A stretch of DNA of 64,000 bases, from the NCBI RefSeq assembly GCF_014648995.1, contig NZ_BMSE01000020.1, positions 62,001 through 126,000 of the forward strand. The letters are read 5' to 3'. Of this stretch, positions 49,389 to 57,298 are shown one piece after another; position 1 is the first letter of the stretch; each line of letters begins with the position of its first letter. The translations under genes were made by a program, and so were the position numbers. The notes beneath the pieces are model-generated. The model ran no database searches. It was not told the DNA's origin and saw nothing but the letters and a program-made list of their open reading frames with translations. This stretch comes from Streptomyces massasporeus. GTDB taxonomy: Bacteria > Actinomycetota > Actinomycetes > Streptomycetales > Streptomycetaceae.

Positions 49389-49922
49389 ATGAGTCTGTTG
49401 CGTGTGCTCGGCCGCCCCATGCTGGCCTCGATGTTCCTCGCGGGCGGCATGAACTCCGTCCGCGACCCGAAACAGGTCGCCGACGCCGCCGAGCCTGTCG
49501 TCCAACCCGTCACCGAGCGCATCCCGGCACTGCCGGACCGCACCGAGCAGGTCGTACGGCTCAGCGGCGCCGTACAGGTCGTCGCGGGGCTGATGCTGGC
49601 CACGGGGCGCGTGCCGCGCCCGGCCGCGCTGGCCATCGCCGCCACGCTGGTGCCCACGACGCTGGCGGGGCACCGGTTCTGGGAGGCGGAGGACCCCGAG
49701 GAGCGGGCACAGCAGCGCATCCACTTCTTCAAGAACATGTCCATGCTCGGCGGGCTGCTGATCGCGGCCGACGACACCGGCGCCCGCCCCTCGGTGGTCT
49801 GGCGTGGCACGCACGCCGCCCGCGGGGTGCGCCGCGACGCCGGTCTGGTGCGCCGCTCCGTCCGTGCCACCGCACGGCCGGCCGCCGCGGCCGGGCGCAT
49901 CCGGGCCAAGCTCCCCGCCTGA
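49389..49922 (+). CDS. DoxX-family membrane protein
   Basis: 177-residue protein with DoxX helices: RPMLASMFLAGGMNSVRDP (about 9-27), VVRLSGAVQVVAGLMLATGRVPRPAALAIAATLVPTTLAGHRFWE (55-100), IHFFKNMSMLGGLLIAAD near 117, then a basic Arg/Ala tail. DoxX relatives are quinone-linked or thiol-stress membrane proteins (mycobacterial DoxX pairs with SodA and SseA). ATG 49389 follows GGAGAGG at 3-5 nt. The next gene on the strand is the broken hemerythrin gene 77 nt downstream. Monocistronic or a short operon; function inferred from family only. Confidence 0.87.
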   Translation: MSLLRVLGRPMLASMFLAGGMNSVRDPKQVADAAEPVVQPVTERIPALPDRTEQVVRLSGAVQVVAGLMLATGRVPRPAALAIAATLVPTTLAGHRFWEAEDPEERAQQRIHFFKNMSMLGGLLIAADDTGARPSVVWRGTHAARGVRRDAGLVRRSVRATARPAAAAGRIRAKLPA

Positions 49923-49999
49923 ACCGCGGGCGCGGCACCGGCGGGAGTGCACGTTAACCCCGGGGGGCCGGGGGGACCCGAGCGCTGGAGGTGAAGGAC

Positions 50000-50567
50000 A
50001 TGGGACACGGAGGAAACGTCATCGACGAGCTGGTGACCGATCACCGCGAGGTCGAGGAGATGTTCGGCAGGATCGAGGCCCTGCCGTCCGGTCACCAGGA
50101 CCGCAAGGTGTACGCCGACCAGGTCACGATGGAGCTCGTACGGCACTCGGTGGCCGAGGAGGCCTACCTCTACCCGGCGGTACGCGAGCACGTGGCCGGT
50201 GGGGACGCCCTCGCCGACCAACCAGGAGCTCAAGGACCACGCCACGGCCGAGCAGATCATGAAGGATCTGGAGAGCTGTGACGCGGGCGACGCCGACTTC
50301 GACCGGCTGATGGGCATGCTGATGAGCGAGATCCGCTCGCACATCGCCGACGAGGAGGGCAACCTCTTCCCGCGGCTGCGGCAGGCCTGTCCGATGGACA
50401 CGCTCAGCGAGCTGGGCGACAAGGTGCGCAAGGCGAAGAAGACCGCTCCGACCCGGCCGCACCCGGCGGCCCCCGACAAGCCTCCGGCGAACAAGCTCCT
50501 GGCCCCGGGCACCGGGATGGTGGACCGGCTGCGTGACGCGCTGAGCGGCCGGGGCAAGTTCGAGTAG
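50000..50567 (+). pseudogene. hemerythrin HHE-domain protein gene, frameshifted by a 4-bp duplication
   Basis: ATG 50000 (after GGAGGTGA) opens VIDELVTDHREVEEMF … MELVRHSVAEEAYLYPAVREHVAGGDALAD. The protein then continues in another frame as QELKDHATAEQIMKDLE … IRSHIADEEGNLFPRLR with a C-terminal Pro/Lys linker. Joined, the four HHE helices with their His/Glu iron ligands are complete. The break is an exact tandem ACCA-ACCA at 50217-50224; removing one ACCA restores a 187-residue protein. As written, translation from 50000 stops at 50281. A GTG at 50199 could start the second half separately. Confidence 0.82.
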
Positions 50568-50584
50568 GCCGGTCACCGCGCTGT

Positions 50585-50620
50585 GCGGGGCCCGTCACCC
50601 TTCCGGGCGACGGGCCCCGC
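50585..50620 (+). terminator. hairpin terminator after hemerythrin gene
   Basis: GCGGGGCCCGTC (50585-50596) pairs with GACGGGCCCCGC (50609-50620), and CCC/GGG extend the stem inside, 17 nt after the stop codon. Confidence 0.8.
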
Positions 50621-50695
50621 TGTCGTGTGCATGGGGCCGGGGGCTTCGTGTGCGTGGGCCGGGAGGCGTCGTGTGCGTGGGGCCGAGCCTCGGTG

Positions 50696-51769
50696 TCATG
50701 ACCGCAGCGGTTCCCTGACCGCCGGGCGGGGCGCGGGCGCAGGCCCGGCGCTCTGGAACGAGGTGTGCGGCCGGGCCCTGCGGTGCACGAGCCATCCGCG
50801 CAGCCAGTGCCAGGTCGCGGCGGGTGGGACGAGGGCGCTGGTGACCGTCATGGTGAGCACCTCGTCGCGGGTGCCCGGCCCGGGCGTGATGCGGGCGAGG
50901 GCGAACTCGGTGGTGCCGGCCAGCCACAGGGCGGCGCAGGCCGTGGCGGCCCGGTGCCGGCCGAGCAGGGCGCAGCCGAGGGCCGTCACCCCCGCTCCGG
51001 TCACCGCCAGATGCAGGGGCAGGCGCCCGCGTGGGGTCTCCGCCCGGCGCCACCAGTGCCGGCCGTGCAGCCGGGTCATCAGCACGTCGTCGGCGTTGCC
51101 GGCCTGGAGCCGGACGGAGATCCAGCGCCCGGCCTCCCGCACGGGATGGGTGGTGGTGCGCCGGCCGCCGGTGAGCGTCCAGCCGGCGTCGAGCATGCGC
51201 AGCGCGAGGTCGGCGTCCTCCCGGAAGGCCTGCCCGAAGCGTTCGTCGAATCCCCCGGTGGCCACCAGCGCGGTGCGACGGTACGCCGTGTCGGCGGTGA
51301 TCCAGCGGGCACCGGCGAGTCCGGCCGTGTCGCGTTCCCAGTCCGTGGGGCGCCGGTCGGCGGGCAGGGGCACGTCGATGCGGGCGGTGCTCCCGGCGGT
51401 GCGCCCGGTCGCCGCGGCCAGGTCCAGGACCAGGTCGTCGCCCCAGGTGGGGCCGGGGACGACGTCGTCTTCGAGGAAGACGATCCAGGGCACGTCACCG
51501 GCGGCCCGCCAGCCGAGGTTGCGTGCGGCGGCGGGTCCGCGCGCCCCGCCGGGCACGACGATGGTGCGCTCGCGCAGGGACGGCGGGACGGCGGCGGTGA
51601 GGGGCGTCCGGGCCGCTTCGGGCCGGTCGTCGACGAGCACCACCCGGACCGGGCCGGGCCCGGTCGCCTCGGCGAGGGCGTGCAGGCAGGCCCTCAGAGC
51701 GGGACCGCCGAGGGTGGGGACCACGACGGCGTACGCGACGTCTCGGGCCGGGGCGTGGGGTCGGGTCAT
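50696..51769 (-). CDS. family 2 glycosyltransferase
   Basis: 357-residue GT-A fold enzyme: YAVVVPTLGGPALRACLHAL at residues 13-32, VVLVDDRPEA near 44, GPAAARNLGWRAAGDVPWIVFLEDDVVPG near 80-105 (EDD is the DxD-type metal site), then FDERFGQAFREDADLALRMLDAGW near 175. The last third has hydrophobic helices and a basic tail, so it is probably membrane-associated. It transfers a sugar from a nucleotide donor to an unknown acceptor. ATG 51769 follows GGAG at 8 nt and overlaps a tiny upstream frame's stop (ATGA). The sugar-nucleotide epimerase gene lies upstream on the same strand, so they may share a pathway. Confidence 0.88.
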   Translation of the reverse strand: MTRPHAPARDVAYAVVVPTLGGPALRACLHALAEATGPGPVRVVLVDDRPEAARTPLTAAVPPSLRERTIVVPGGARGPAAARNLGWRAAGDVPWIVFLEDDVVPGPTWGDDLVLDLAAATGRTAGSTARIDVPLPADRRPTDWERDTAGLAGARWITADTAYRRTALVATGGFDERFGQAFREDADLALRMLDAGWTLTGGRRTTTHPVREAGRWISVRLQAGNADDVLMTRLHGRHWWRRAETPRGRLPLHLAVTGAGVTALGCALLGRHRAATACAALWLAGTTEFALARITPGPGTRDEVLTMTVTSALVPPAATWHWLRGWLVHRRARPHTSFQSAGPAPAPRPAVREPLRS

Positions 51770-51885
51770 CGCGGGACTCCGGCGTCGTCGGATCGGAAGC
51801 CGAGCGGGGCGGCGACGGGCGGCCCGTCGGTCACCGGGGCGGGGGCGGGCTGGGGGAAGCGGGCGCTGGTTCCGGGGAGGGGCAT
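51766..51885 (-). CDS. possible 39-residue leader or small protein overlapping the glycosyltransferase start
   Basis: ATG 51885 to TGA 51766 encodes MPLPGTSARFPQPAPAPVTD … RSDDAGVPR, proline-rich, with almost all third positions G/C, and its stop overlaps the glycosyltransferase ATG as ATGA. Only a distant AAAGG precedes the start. The frame also continues upstream through the tandem repeats, so it may be only chance openness of GC-rich DNA. Confidence 0.3.
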   Translation of the reverse strand: MPLPGTSARFPQPAPAPVTDGPPVAAPLGFRSDDAGVPR

Positions 51886-51906
51886 GGGGATGCGGGCCTT
51901 TCGGCG

Positions 51907-52080
51907 GTTGGGAGACACCCGGGCGTGGTGGTGGGTCGGGAGACACCCGGTCGTGGTGGTGGTGGGGGGACACTCGGGCGGGGTGGTGGTCGGGAGGCGC
52001 CGGGACTCCGCGATCGGGACGCCCACGGACGCGGTGGCCGGGAAGCACACGGTCGCGGCGGTGCGGGGGTGCCCGGGCGG
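51907..52080. repeat. degenerate tandem repeats after the epimerase stop codon
   Basis: GGGAGACACCCGG recurs at 51910 and 51938 (28 bp apart), and a shorter variant near 51967, each followed by (G/T)CGTGGTGGT. Further decayed units (CGGGACGCCCACGGACGCGG, CGGGAAGCACACGG) reach the stop codon of the minus-strand epimerase at 52081. Confidence 0.6.
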
Positions 52081-53046
52081 TCAGTCCTCGGTACCGGCCT
52101 CGCGGAACCAGGCGATCGTGCGCCGCAGCCCCTCCTCGGCACGCACCTGCGGGTCCCAGCCGAGCTTGTCGCGGGCCAGCGTGATGTCCGGGCAGCACAC
52201 GGCCGGATCGTCCACCGGGCGGTCGATGTGGCGGATCTCCGAGGGAGACTCGGCGAGTTCGATGACCAGGCGTGCCAGGTCGAGCATGGTGATCTCGGTC
52301 GGGTTGCCGATGTTGACGGGGCCGCGCAGGCCGTGTGCGGCGGCGGCCAGGATGCCGCGCACGGCGTCGTCGACGTAGCACAGCGACCGGGTCTGGCGGC
52401 CGTCGCCGGTCACGGTGAGCGGCTCGCCGGCGAGGGCCTGCCGTACGAAGGTCGGCACCGCGCGTCCGTCGTGGGCGCGCATCCGGGGGCCGTAGGTGGT
52501 GAACAGCCGCACGATGCAGGTGTCGGTGCCCCGGGCGTCGGCGTGGGCGGTGGTCAGCGCCTCGCCGAACCGCTTGGCCTCGTCGTGGACGCTGCGCGGG
52601 CCGACCGGGTTGACGTCGCCCCAGTAGCGCTCGTCCTGGGGGTTCTGCCGCGGGTCGCCGTAGACCCCGGAGGTCGAGGCGAGGACGAAGCGGGCGCCGG
52701 AGGAGTGCGCGAGGTCCAGCGCGTTGCGGGTGCCGGTGCTGCCGGTCTCCAGGGTGTGCAGCGGCAGGCGCAGGTAGTCCGCCGGGGACTCGGGTGAGGC
52801 GAAGTGCAGGACGAGGTCCGGCGGCCGATTGATCCGAAGGCCCTCGGCGACATCGGCCTGGACGAGTGTGAACCCGGGCTGTTCGAGCAGCGGCGAGATG
52901 TTCTCGGGCCGGCCGCTGCTGAAGTCGTCCACACAGGTGACGGCCGCGCCCGCACCCAGCAGGGCGGCGCACAGATGGGAGCCGACGAACCCGGCGCCGC
53001 CGGTGACGACGGCGTGTTCCCAGTTCCGCGAGAGGGCGGTGGTCAT
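52081..53046 (-). CDS. UDP-glucuronate decarboxylase-like NAD-dependent epimerase with Tyr-to-His at the active site
   Basis: 321-residue extended SDR: nucleotide motif TGGAGFVGSHL near residue 15, DDFSSGRPENI, HFASPESPADYLRLPL, STSGVYGDPRQNPQDERYWG, and FTTYGPRMRAHDGRAVPTFVRQA. It most resembles UXS-type UDP-sugar decarboxylases. Where the family has SxYDEGK, this protein has SVHDEAK: the catalytic Tyr is replaced by His (CAC for TAC) near residue 150, while Lys and the upstream Ser are kept. Activity may be lost or altered. ATG 53046 follows GGAGGAG at 8 nt. It shares a strand with the downstream glycosyltransferase, separated by 311 bp of repeats and spacer. Confidence 0.85.
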   Translation of the reverse strand: MTTALSRNWEHAVVTGGAGFVGSHLCAALLGAGAAVTCVDDFSSGRPENISPLLEQPGFTLVQADVAEGLRINRPPDLVLHFASPESPADYLRLPLHTLETGSTGTRNALDLAHSSGARFVLASTSGVYGDPRQNPQDERYWGDVNPVGPRSVHDEAKRFGEALTTAHADARGTDTCIVRLFTTYGPRMRAHDGRAVPTFVRQALAGEPLTVTGDGRQTRSLCYVDDAVRGILAAAAHGLRGPVNIGNPTEITMLDLARLVIELAESPSEIRHIDRPVDDPAVCCPDITLARDKLGWDPQVRAEEGLRRTIAWFREAGTED

Positions 53047-53240
53047 GTCGGTCTCTCCTCCGTCGGCGGCGGCGCGGCACGACGGCCGTGCCTCGGGCCG
53101 GCGAAAACGGGCCGGAGGGCCGTCGAGCCACGCTCAGCCTCCGCCCACCGTGCGGGCACGGCACGGTCGCCTACGGCAAACCGGTGAGTGACGGAGGGTG
53201 AGGTGAGAGGTGCGGCCGGGAAAGGTCCGCGTGATGTGCG

Positions 53241-53768
53241 TCAGGCGATCAGCCTGCGGCCCGGGTTCAGCCGGTCGAGGAGCTGGGCCTGGTGCAGATC
53301 GGCGACGGGGGCGAGCAGGTCGGGGTGGCGCAGCAGGGCGGCGGCGTTCCGGTCGCTGTCGTCGGGGGCGACGAGCCGGCGGAACTCGGCCCGTGTGCCG
53401 GTGCTGTGGCTGCCGTCGGCGAGAGCGGCGACGGCCCGGGCCGCCAGCTCCTGGTCGGTGAGCAGGCAGGCGGCCCAGCTGGCCACGACCTCGTCCACCC
53501 AGGTGCGCCAGGCGTGTGCGTCCGTGTCGTCGCCGAGGGCCGCGTCGGCGCCGGTGACCCAGTCGAGCCGCCCGGAACCGCCGGGGCCCGACACGCCGAG
53601 CAGGGCGGCGTCCATCGCCGTCGGGTACCTGAGCCAGGCCGCGACCGTCACGGCCTGCCGGGCCTGGACCTCGCACAGGGCGGAGGCCAGCGCGCCGCCG
53701 GAGGCGGGGAAGGCGCGGGTAAGCCACTGGGCGGTCGCCGCGATGACAGGGGAGAGATCTGCTTGCAC
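53241..53768 (-). CDS. unknown helical protein upstream of the epimerase
   Basis: 175-residue soluble helical protein beginning at SPVIAATAQWLTRAF, with ALCEVQARQAVTVAAWLRYPTAMD, DAHAWRTWVDEVVASWAACLLTDQELAARAVAALADG and a closing LHQAQLLDRLNPGRRLIA. No known domain or catalytic motif recognised. GTG 53768 is the first conventional start with coding-like codon use after it; protein-like sequence seems to continue about 17 codons upstream to a GTT, and an ATG at 53879 is in frame, but neither has a ribosome site. It lies 194 bp upstream of the epimerase start on the same strand. Confidence 0.55.
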   Translation of the reverse strand: MQADLSPVIAATAQWLTRAFPASGGALASALCEVQARQAVTVAAWLRYPTAMDAALLGVSGPGGSGRLDWVTGADAALGDDTDAHAWRTWVDEVVASWAACLLTDQELAARAVAALADGSHSTGTRAEFRRLVAPDDSDRNAAALLRHPDLLAPVADLHQAQLLDRLNPGRRLIA

Positions 53769-54211
53769 TGCCGGGCCGTCCGAAGGGAAGGGGGCGGGGA
53801 TCTGGTCGTAGACGGTAACCGCCGCTTCCCGTCCCCGGACGTGATCGGGACCTCGTCCGGGACGTGGCCTCGACCACATCACCGGCGGCGCGAGCCCGGC
53901 CGGGCCTCTGCCCCGTCGGCCGGACGCCACCACCCGGACGGGCCGGCGGGACAGCGGAGGAACGGCGCCACTCGGCCTCGTCCGCCGAAGCTCACGGGAC
54001 AGCCGCTCCCCCGCCGCGCGGACGTCACCCGGGCAGTGGCACCCGGACCGACCCGCGCCGCCGAGCGGGCGGGCCGGCACCCCGCCCCTCGGGACGCCGC
54101 GCGCAGTGTCGGCGTCCGTTTCGCCGCAGGGGCGCCGGGCACCCGGCCCGCGTGTTCTCTCACCGACCCGAATCCGCAGGTCCGGCCCCGCGTGCAGTCA
54201 GCCGGTCGCCG
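53769..54211. other. divergent intergenic region, start sites uncertain
   Basis: 443 bp between two divergent unknown genes. It must hold both promoters. Codon usage is not coding-like in the middle (53800-54180), apart from a possible N-terminal extension of the minus-strand gene near 53769-53820. No repeat, hairpin or ribosome site stands out. Confidence 0.45.
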
Positions 54212-54844
54212 GTGCGGTCGTTGCGTTTCGACGGCTGGATCGCCGGGATCGGCACGGCGTCCGGCGCCCGCGTGGTGCTCGGCCACTGGCCGCGTTCGCC
54301 GTTCGGGCCGTTCAGCGACGTGATGGTCGAGGAGGCCGACGGACGCCGGCTGCTGCTGGCGCCGACGCGCGAGACGGCCGACTTCGTCGCCGGCACCTAT
54401 GTCTTCGACGAGGTGCGGGTCGTACCGGTCGAGGTGCGGGTCGCCGGCCGCCGCCACTGGACGGTCACCGCCCCGCCGCTCCACCTGCGGTTCGGGACCG
54501 GCCGACGGAGCCTGCCGGGCCTCGCGCTGCGGGCGGTCCCGGGCGCGCTCGCCACCCGCCCGGGCTGGATCGCGCTGTGGGACCGGCCCGCCCGACTGCT
54601 GCTGGGAGCACACACCCACGCCAGTGCCCGGACCGGACGGCACCAGTGGTACGGCGCCCGGGACCTGCACCCGGTCACCTCGGCCACCGCCACCTTCAAG
54701 GGCGAGAACCTCGGTGCCCTCACCCCGGTCGAGCCTCCGGTGCGCTTCGGATCCGGCTCGACACCCCGCCGTCCCTGCCTCGTACGGGTCACCACGACGG
54801 TGGCCGTGGGGCAGGACCGGAGTACGACAGGAGCTGCGTCATGA
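54212..54844 (+). CDS. unknown protein, coupled to the next gene
   Basis: 210-residue beta-rich soluble protein: RFDGWIAGIGTASGARVVLGHWPRSPFGPFSDVMVEEADGRRLLLAP, then YVFDEVRVVPVEVRVAGRRHWTVTAPPLHLRFG, and DLHPVTSATATFKGENLGALTPVEPPVRFG. No signal peptide. GTG 54212 or TTG 54221 are possible starts; neither has a clear ribosome site, so the transcript may be leaderless. I recognise no named domain. Its stop overlaps the next gene's ATG (ATGA), so the two proteins are probably made in equal amounts and work together. Confidence 0.65.
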   Translation: MRSLRFDGWIAGIGTASGARVVLGHWPRSPFGPFSDVMVEEADGRRLLLAPTRETADFVAGTYVFDEVRVVPVEVRVAGRRHWTVTAPPLHLRFGTGRRSLPGLALRAVPGALATRPGWIALWDRPARLLLGAHTHASARTGRHQWYGARDLHPVTSATATFKGENLGALTPVEPPVRFGSGSTPRRPCLVRVTTTVAVGQDRSTTGAAS

Positions 54845-55374
54845 CGGAACAGCGAGCGGATTCCCCGGACGCCAGGCGTGCCCCGGCCACCGACATGTCC
54901 CTGCTGGGCATCTACCTCAACGACCATCTCGCCGGCGCCACCGCCGGGACCGCGCGGGTGCGCTACCTGCTGCGGTCGTGCGGTGGCACCCCGCTCGCCG
55001 ACGCGCTGGCCCCGGTGGCCGCCGAGATCGCCGAGGACCGGACGAGTCTGCTGCACATCATGCGGCGCCTGGACGTGCCGGTGCGCCGCTACAAGGTCTA
55101 CGCGGGCCGCGCCGCCGAGCAGGTGGGGCGGCTGAAGAGCAACGGCAGCCTGGTACGGCGGTCCCCGCTGAGCACGCTGTGGGAGCTGGAGGCACTGGCG
55201 CTGGGGGTGGAGGGCAAGCTGGCGGGCTGGGAGACGCTCCGCGATCTGGCCGCCACTGACACACGTCTCGACCCGCGACAGCTCGACGACCTCATCGAAC
55301 GCGCCCGGCGGCAGCACGCCACGCTGGAGGGGCTGCGTCACAAGCAGGTCGAGGTCGCCTTCCGCGGAGCCTGA
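54841..55374 (+). CDS. unknown helical (ferritin-like?) protein
   Basis: 177-residue helical protein. LGIYLNDHLAGATAGTARVRYLLRSCGGTPLADALAPVAAEIAEDRTSLLHIMRRLDVP has spaced His and Glu residues on long helices like a ferritin-like or hemerythrin-like bundle, but a clean ExxH pair is not obvious. It continues KVYAGRAAEQVGRLKSNGSLVRRSPLSTLWELEALALGVEGKLAGWETL. ATG 54841 follows AGGAGC at about 6 nt and overlaps the upstream stop. Cytoplasmic. Function unknown. Confidence 0.68.
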   Translation: MTEQRADSPDARRAPATDMSLLGIYLNDHLAGATAGTARVRYLLRSCGGTPLADALAPVAAEIAEDRTSLLHIMRRLDVPVRRYKVYAGRAAEQVGRLKSNGSLVRRSPLSTLWELEALALGVEGKLAGWETLRDLAATDTRLDPRQLDDLIERARRQHATLEGLRHKQVEVAFRGA

Positions 55375-55389
55375 GAGACCGGCCCCGGC

Positions 55390-55713
55390 TCACCAGAACC
55401 TGCTGCTGAGGGCGGGCTGATGGGCCAGTTGCACCGCGTCGCGCAGCCGCAGCGCGACGCTGATGGTGGCGCGCAGGGCGGACGGACGGACGGTCTGGGC
55501 GGTCTCGGTGGCGAGGACCAGCAGACAGGCAGCCGCCTGCTCGACGACCGAGACGGGCAGGGTGAAGTCGTTGTCGGCGGCCGTGCGGAACGCCTTCAGG
55601 GGGATCGCGACGCCGTCGATGGCCCGGTGCGCGGCCTGCTCCAGATGCTGTGCGGCCTGTTCGCACACGGGGGCGGGCAGGGCGATGGTGCGCTGGAACG
55701 GTGAACTCGTCAT
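55390..55713 (-). CDS. unknown 107-residue helical protein
   Basis: Small protein: SPFQRTIALPAPVCEQAAQHLEQAAHRAIDGVAIPLKAFRTAADNDFTLPVSVVEQAAACLLVLATETAQTVRPSALRATISVALRLRDAV. Two repeated halves share LP(A/V)xVxEQAAxxL, suggesting an internal duplication of a helical hairpin. ATG 55713 has TGGGG close upstream. Convergent with the gene before it (15 bp apart) and divergent from the secreted protein gene. No family recognised. Confidence 0.6.
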   Translation of the reverse strand: MTSSPFQRTIALPAPVCEQAAQHLEQAAHRAIDGVAIPLKAFRTAADNDFTLPVSVVEQAAACLLVLATETAQTVRPSALRATISVALRLRDAVQLAHQPALSSRFW

Positions 55714-55927
55714 GACCCCACTGCTTCCCCGGCGCTGGCCGGTTCTGTCGGCCGGCGGCGGGATTTCACCGCCCCGCGTGACCGGCGGGTGGCGATTGTC
55801 CGGGAATCGAAACAGCCCTCGGGGACGGTGCAACGGGTGCCGGGGGCGAGAGGTCTACTCCTGCGATCGGCTCGCCGGGCGAACGGCCCGGGGAGCACGG
55901 AGAAGTGACCACAACGGGGGTTCCAGA

Positions 55928-56383
55928 ATGTTCCGCAACGCCTCGCGCCCGAACCGCTGGAGTGTCGTCGCCGTGGGCTGTGTCGCCGCCCTCGGCATCG
56001 CGGCCGCCGCGGTTCCCGCCGCCGCCGCGTCGGCCACCGACGGCAACGACCGCTACACCGCGCAGGAGATCCACACGTTCCTGGAGGACTTCTACGGGGA
56101 GCACGGTCCCGGCGACTTCGCCCGCACGTACGGCATCTCGCCGCAGCTCAAGGAGAAGGTCGCCGACAACCCGGAGTTCGACGTCCTGCTGTGCGCGCAG
56201 AACATCCCGGCGTCCATCGACATCGGCCCGGTCACCACGGCCCAGTCGGCGCGGGTCGGCTGGGCGACGGTCAGCACGTACTGGAACGGCGGCTCCGACA
56301 AGGCCGACTTCACCGCGTACGTCGACCTCGACGCCACGCGCCCGATCCAGTTGCTCGACGTGGATTGCGGGTCCCAGGGCTGA
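55928..56383 (+). CDS. small secreted protein of unknown function
   Basis: 151-residue exported protein. Signal peptide 1-36 (RWSVVAVGCVAALGIAAAAVPAAAASA). The mature part begins DGNDRYTAQEIHTFLEDFYGEHGPGD and carries two cysteines far apart (LLCAQNIP and VDCGSQG) that probably form a disulfide; GWATVSTYWNGGSDKADFTAYVDLDATRPI suggests a beta domain. ATG 55928 follows GGGGG at about 8 nt. Monocistronic, 56 nt before the fructosamine-kinase-like gene. Family not recognised. Confidence 0.72.
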   Translation: MFRNASRPNRWSVVAVGCVAALGIAAAAVPAAAASATDGNDRYTAQEIHTFLEDFYGEHGPGDFARTYGISPQLKEKVADNPEFDVLLCAQNIPASIDIGPVTTAQSARVGWATVSTYWNGGSDKADFTAYVDLDATRPIQLLDVDCGSQG

Positions 56384-56439
56384 GCAGCCGTCGTCGTACT
56401 CTGGGTGCCGGTCGGGCACGGCGCTGAAAGGGAGTACGT

Positions 56440-57294
56440 ATGGCCGCCCGTGCGGAGGTCGTGGCCCGGCACACCGGCCGGGCCGTCAGGGATGAGAGGC
56501 CGCTGTCGGGGGCTCTCGCCGAAGTCACCCTCGACGACGGTCGGGTCGTGGTCGTCAAGCGGTCCGACGCGCCGGGGGCGGCGCGGGCCGAGGCGGCGGG
56601 GCTGCGCTGGCTGGCCGCTGCGGAGAGTGTGCGGGTGCCGGGGGTGCACGGCCACGAGGAGGGCTGGCTCGTCGTCGAGCGGGTTCCGCAGGGGCGTCCG
56701 GGCCCGGAGGCGGCGGTGCGGTTCGGCCGGGCCCTCGGCGCGCTGCACGCCTCCGGGGCGCCCGCGTTCGGCGCGCCGCCGCCGGAGGGGCCGATGGACG
56801 CGTTCATCGGGCTCGCGCCGATGCGCAACGAGCCCGCGGCCGACTGGCCGCGCTGGTACGCCGAGCAGCGCGTGCTGCCCTATCTGCGGCGGGCGGTCGA
56901 CCAGGGCACCGTCCGGGCCGGCGAAGCGACCGTCGTGGAACGTCTGTGCGAGCGGCTTCCGGGGCTGGCGGGCCCCGCCGAGCCGCCCGCGCGGCTGCAC
57001 GGCGATCTGTGGAGCGGCAACGTACTGTGGGCGGCCGACGGGCAGGTGTGGCTGATCGACCCGGCCGCGCACGGCGGGCATCGCGAGACCGATCTGGCGA
57101 TGCTGCGCCTCTTCGGCTGTCCGCATCTGGAGCAGGTGCTGGACGGCTACCAGCAGGAGGCGCCGCTCGCCGGCGGCTGGACGGAGCGCGTCGGCGTGCA
57201 CCAGCTGTTTCCGCTGCTGGTGCACGCCGTGCTGTTCGGCCGGGGTTACGCGGAACAGGCCCTCGCGGTGGCCCGTACGGCTCTGGCGGGGTGA
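56440..57294 (+). CDS. fructosamine kinase-like protein
   Basis: 284-residue kinase-fold protein of the fructosamine/ketosamine-3-kinase family, which phosphorylates sugars attached to protein lysines so that they fall off. The ATP lysine is in DDGRVVVVKRSDAPG near residue 42, the catalytic loop is ARLHGDLWSGNVLW near 187 and the metal motif is LIDPAAHGGHRETDLAMLRLFG near 206. The length is typical. ATG 56440 follows AAAGGGAG at about 6 nt. It ends 4 bp from the convergent catalase gene. True protein-repair activity in bacteria is inferred from the family. Confidence 0.9.
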   Translation: MAARAEVVARHTGRAVRDERPLSGALAEVTLDDGRVVVVKRSDAPGAARAEAAGLRWLAAAESVRVPGVHGHEEGWLVVERVPQGRPGPEAAVRFGRALGALHASGAPAFGAPPPEGPMDAFIGLAPMRNEPAADWPRWYAEQRVLPYLRRAVDQGTVRAGEATVVERLCERLPGLAGPAEPPARLHGDLWSGNVLWAADGQVWLIDPAAHGGHRETDLAMLRLFGCPHLEQVLDGYQQEAPLAGGWTERVGVHQLFPLLVHAVLFGRGYAEQALAVARTALAG

Positions 57295-57298
57295 GCGG

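Noticed and set aside
48994..49392. Plus-strand 132-codon frame upstream of doxX
   Set aside because: Antisense to the better-supported 50-codon frame, Arg-rich without domain or ribosome site, and ends in low-complexity sequence.
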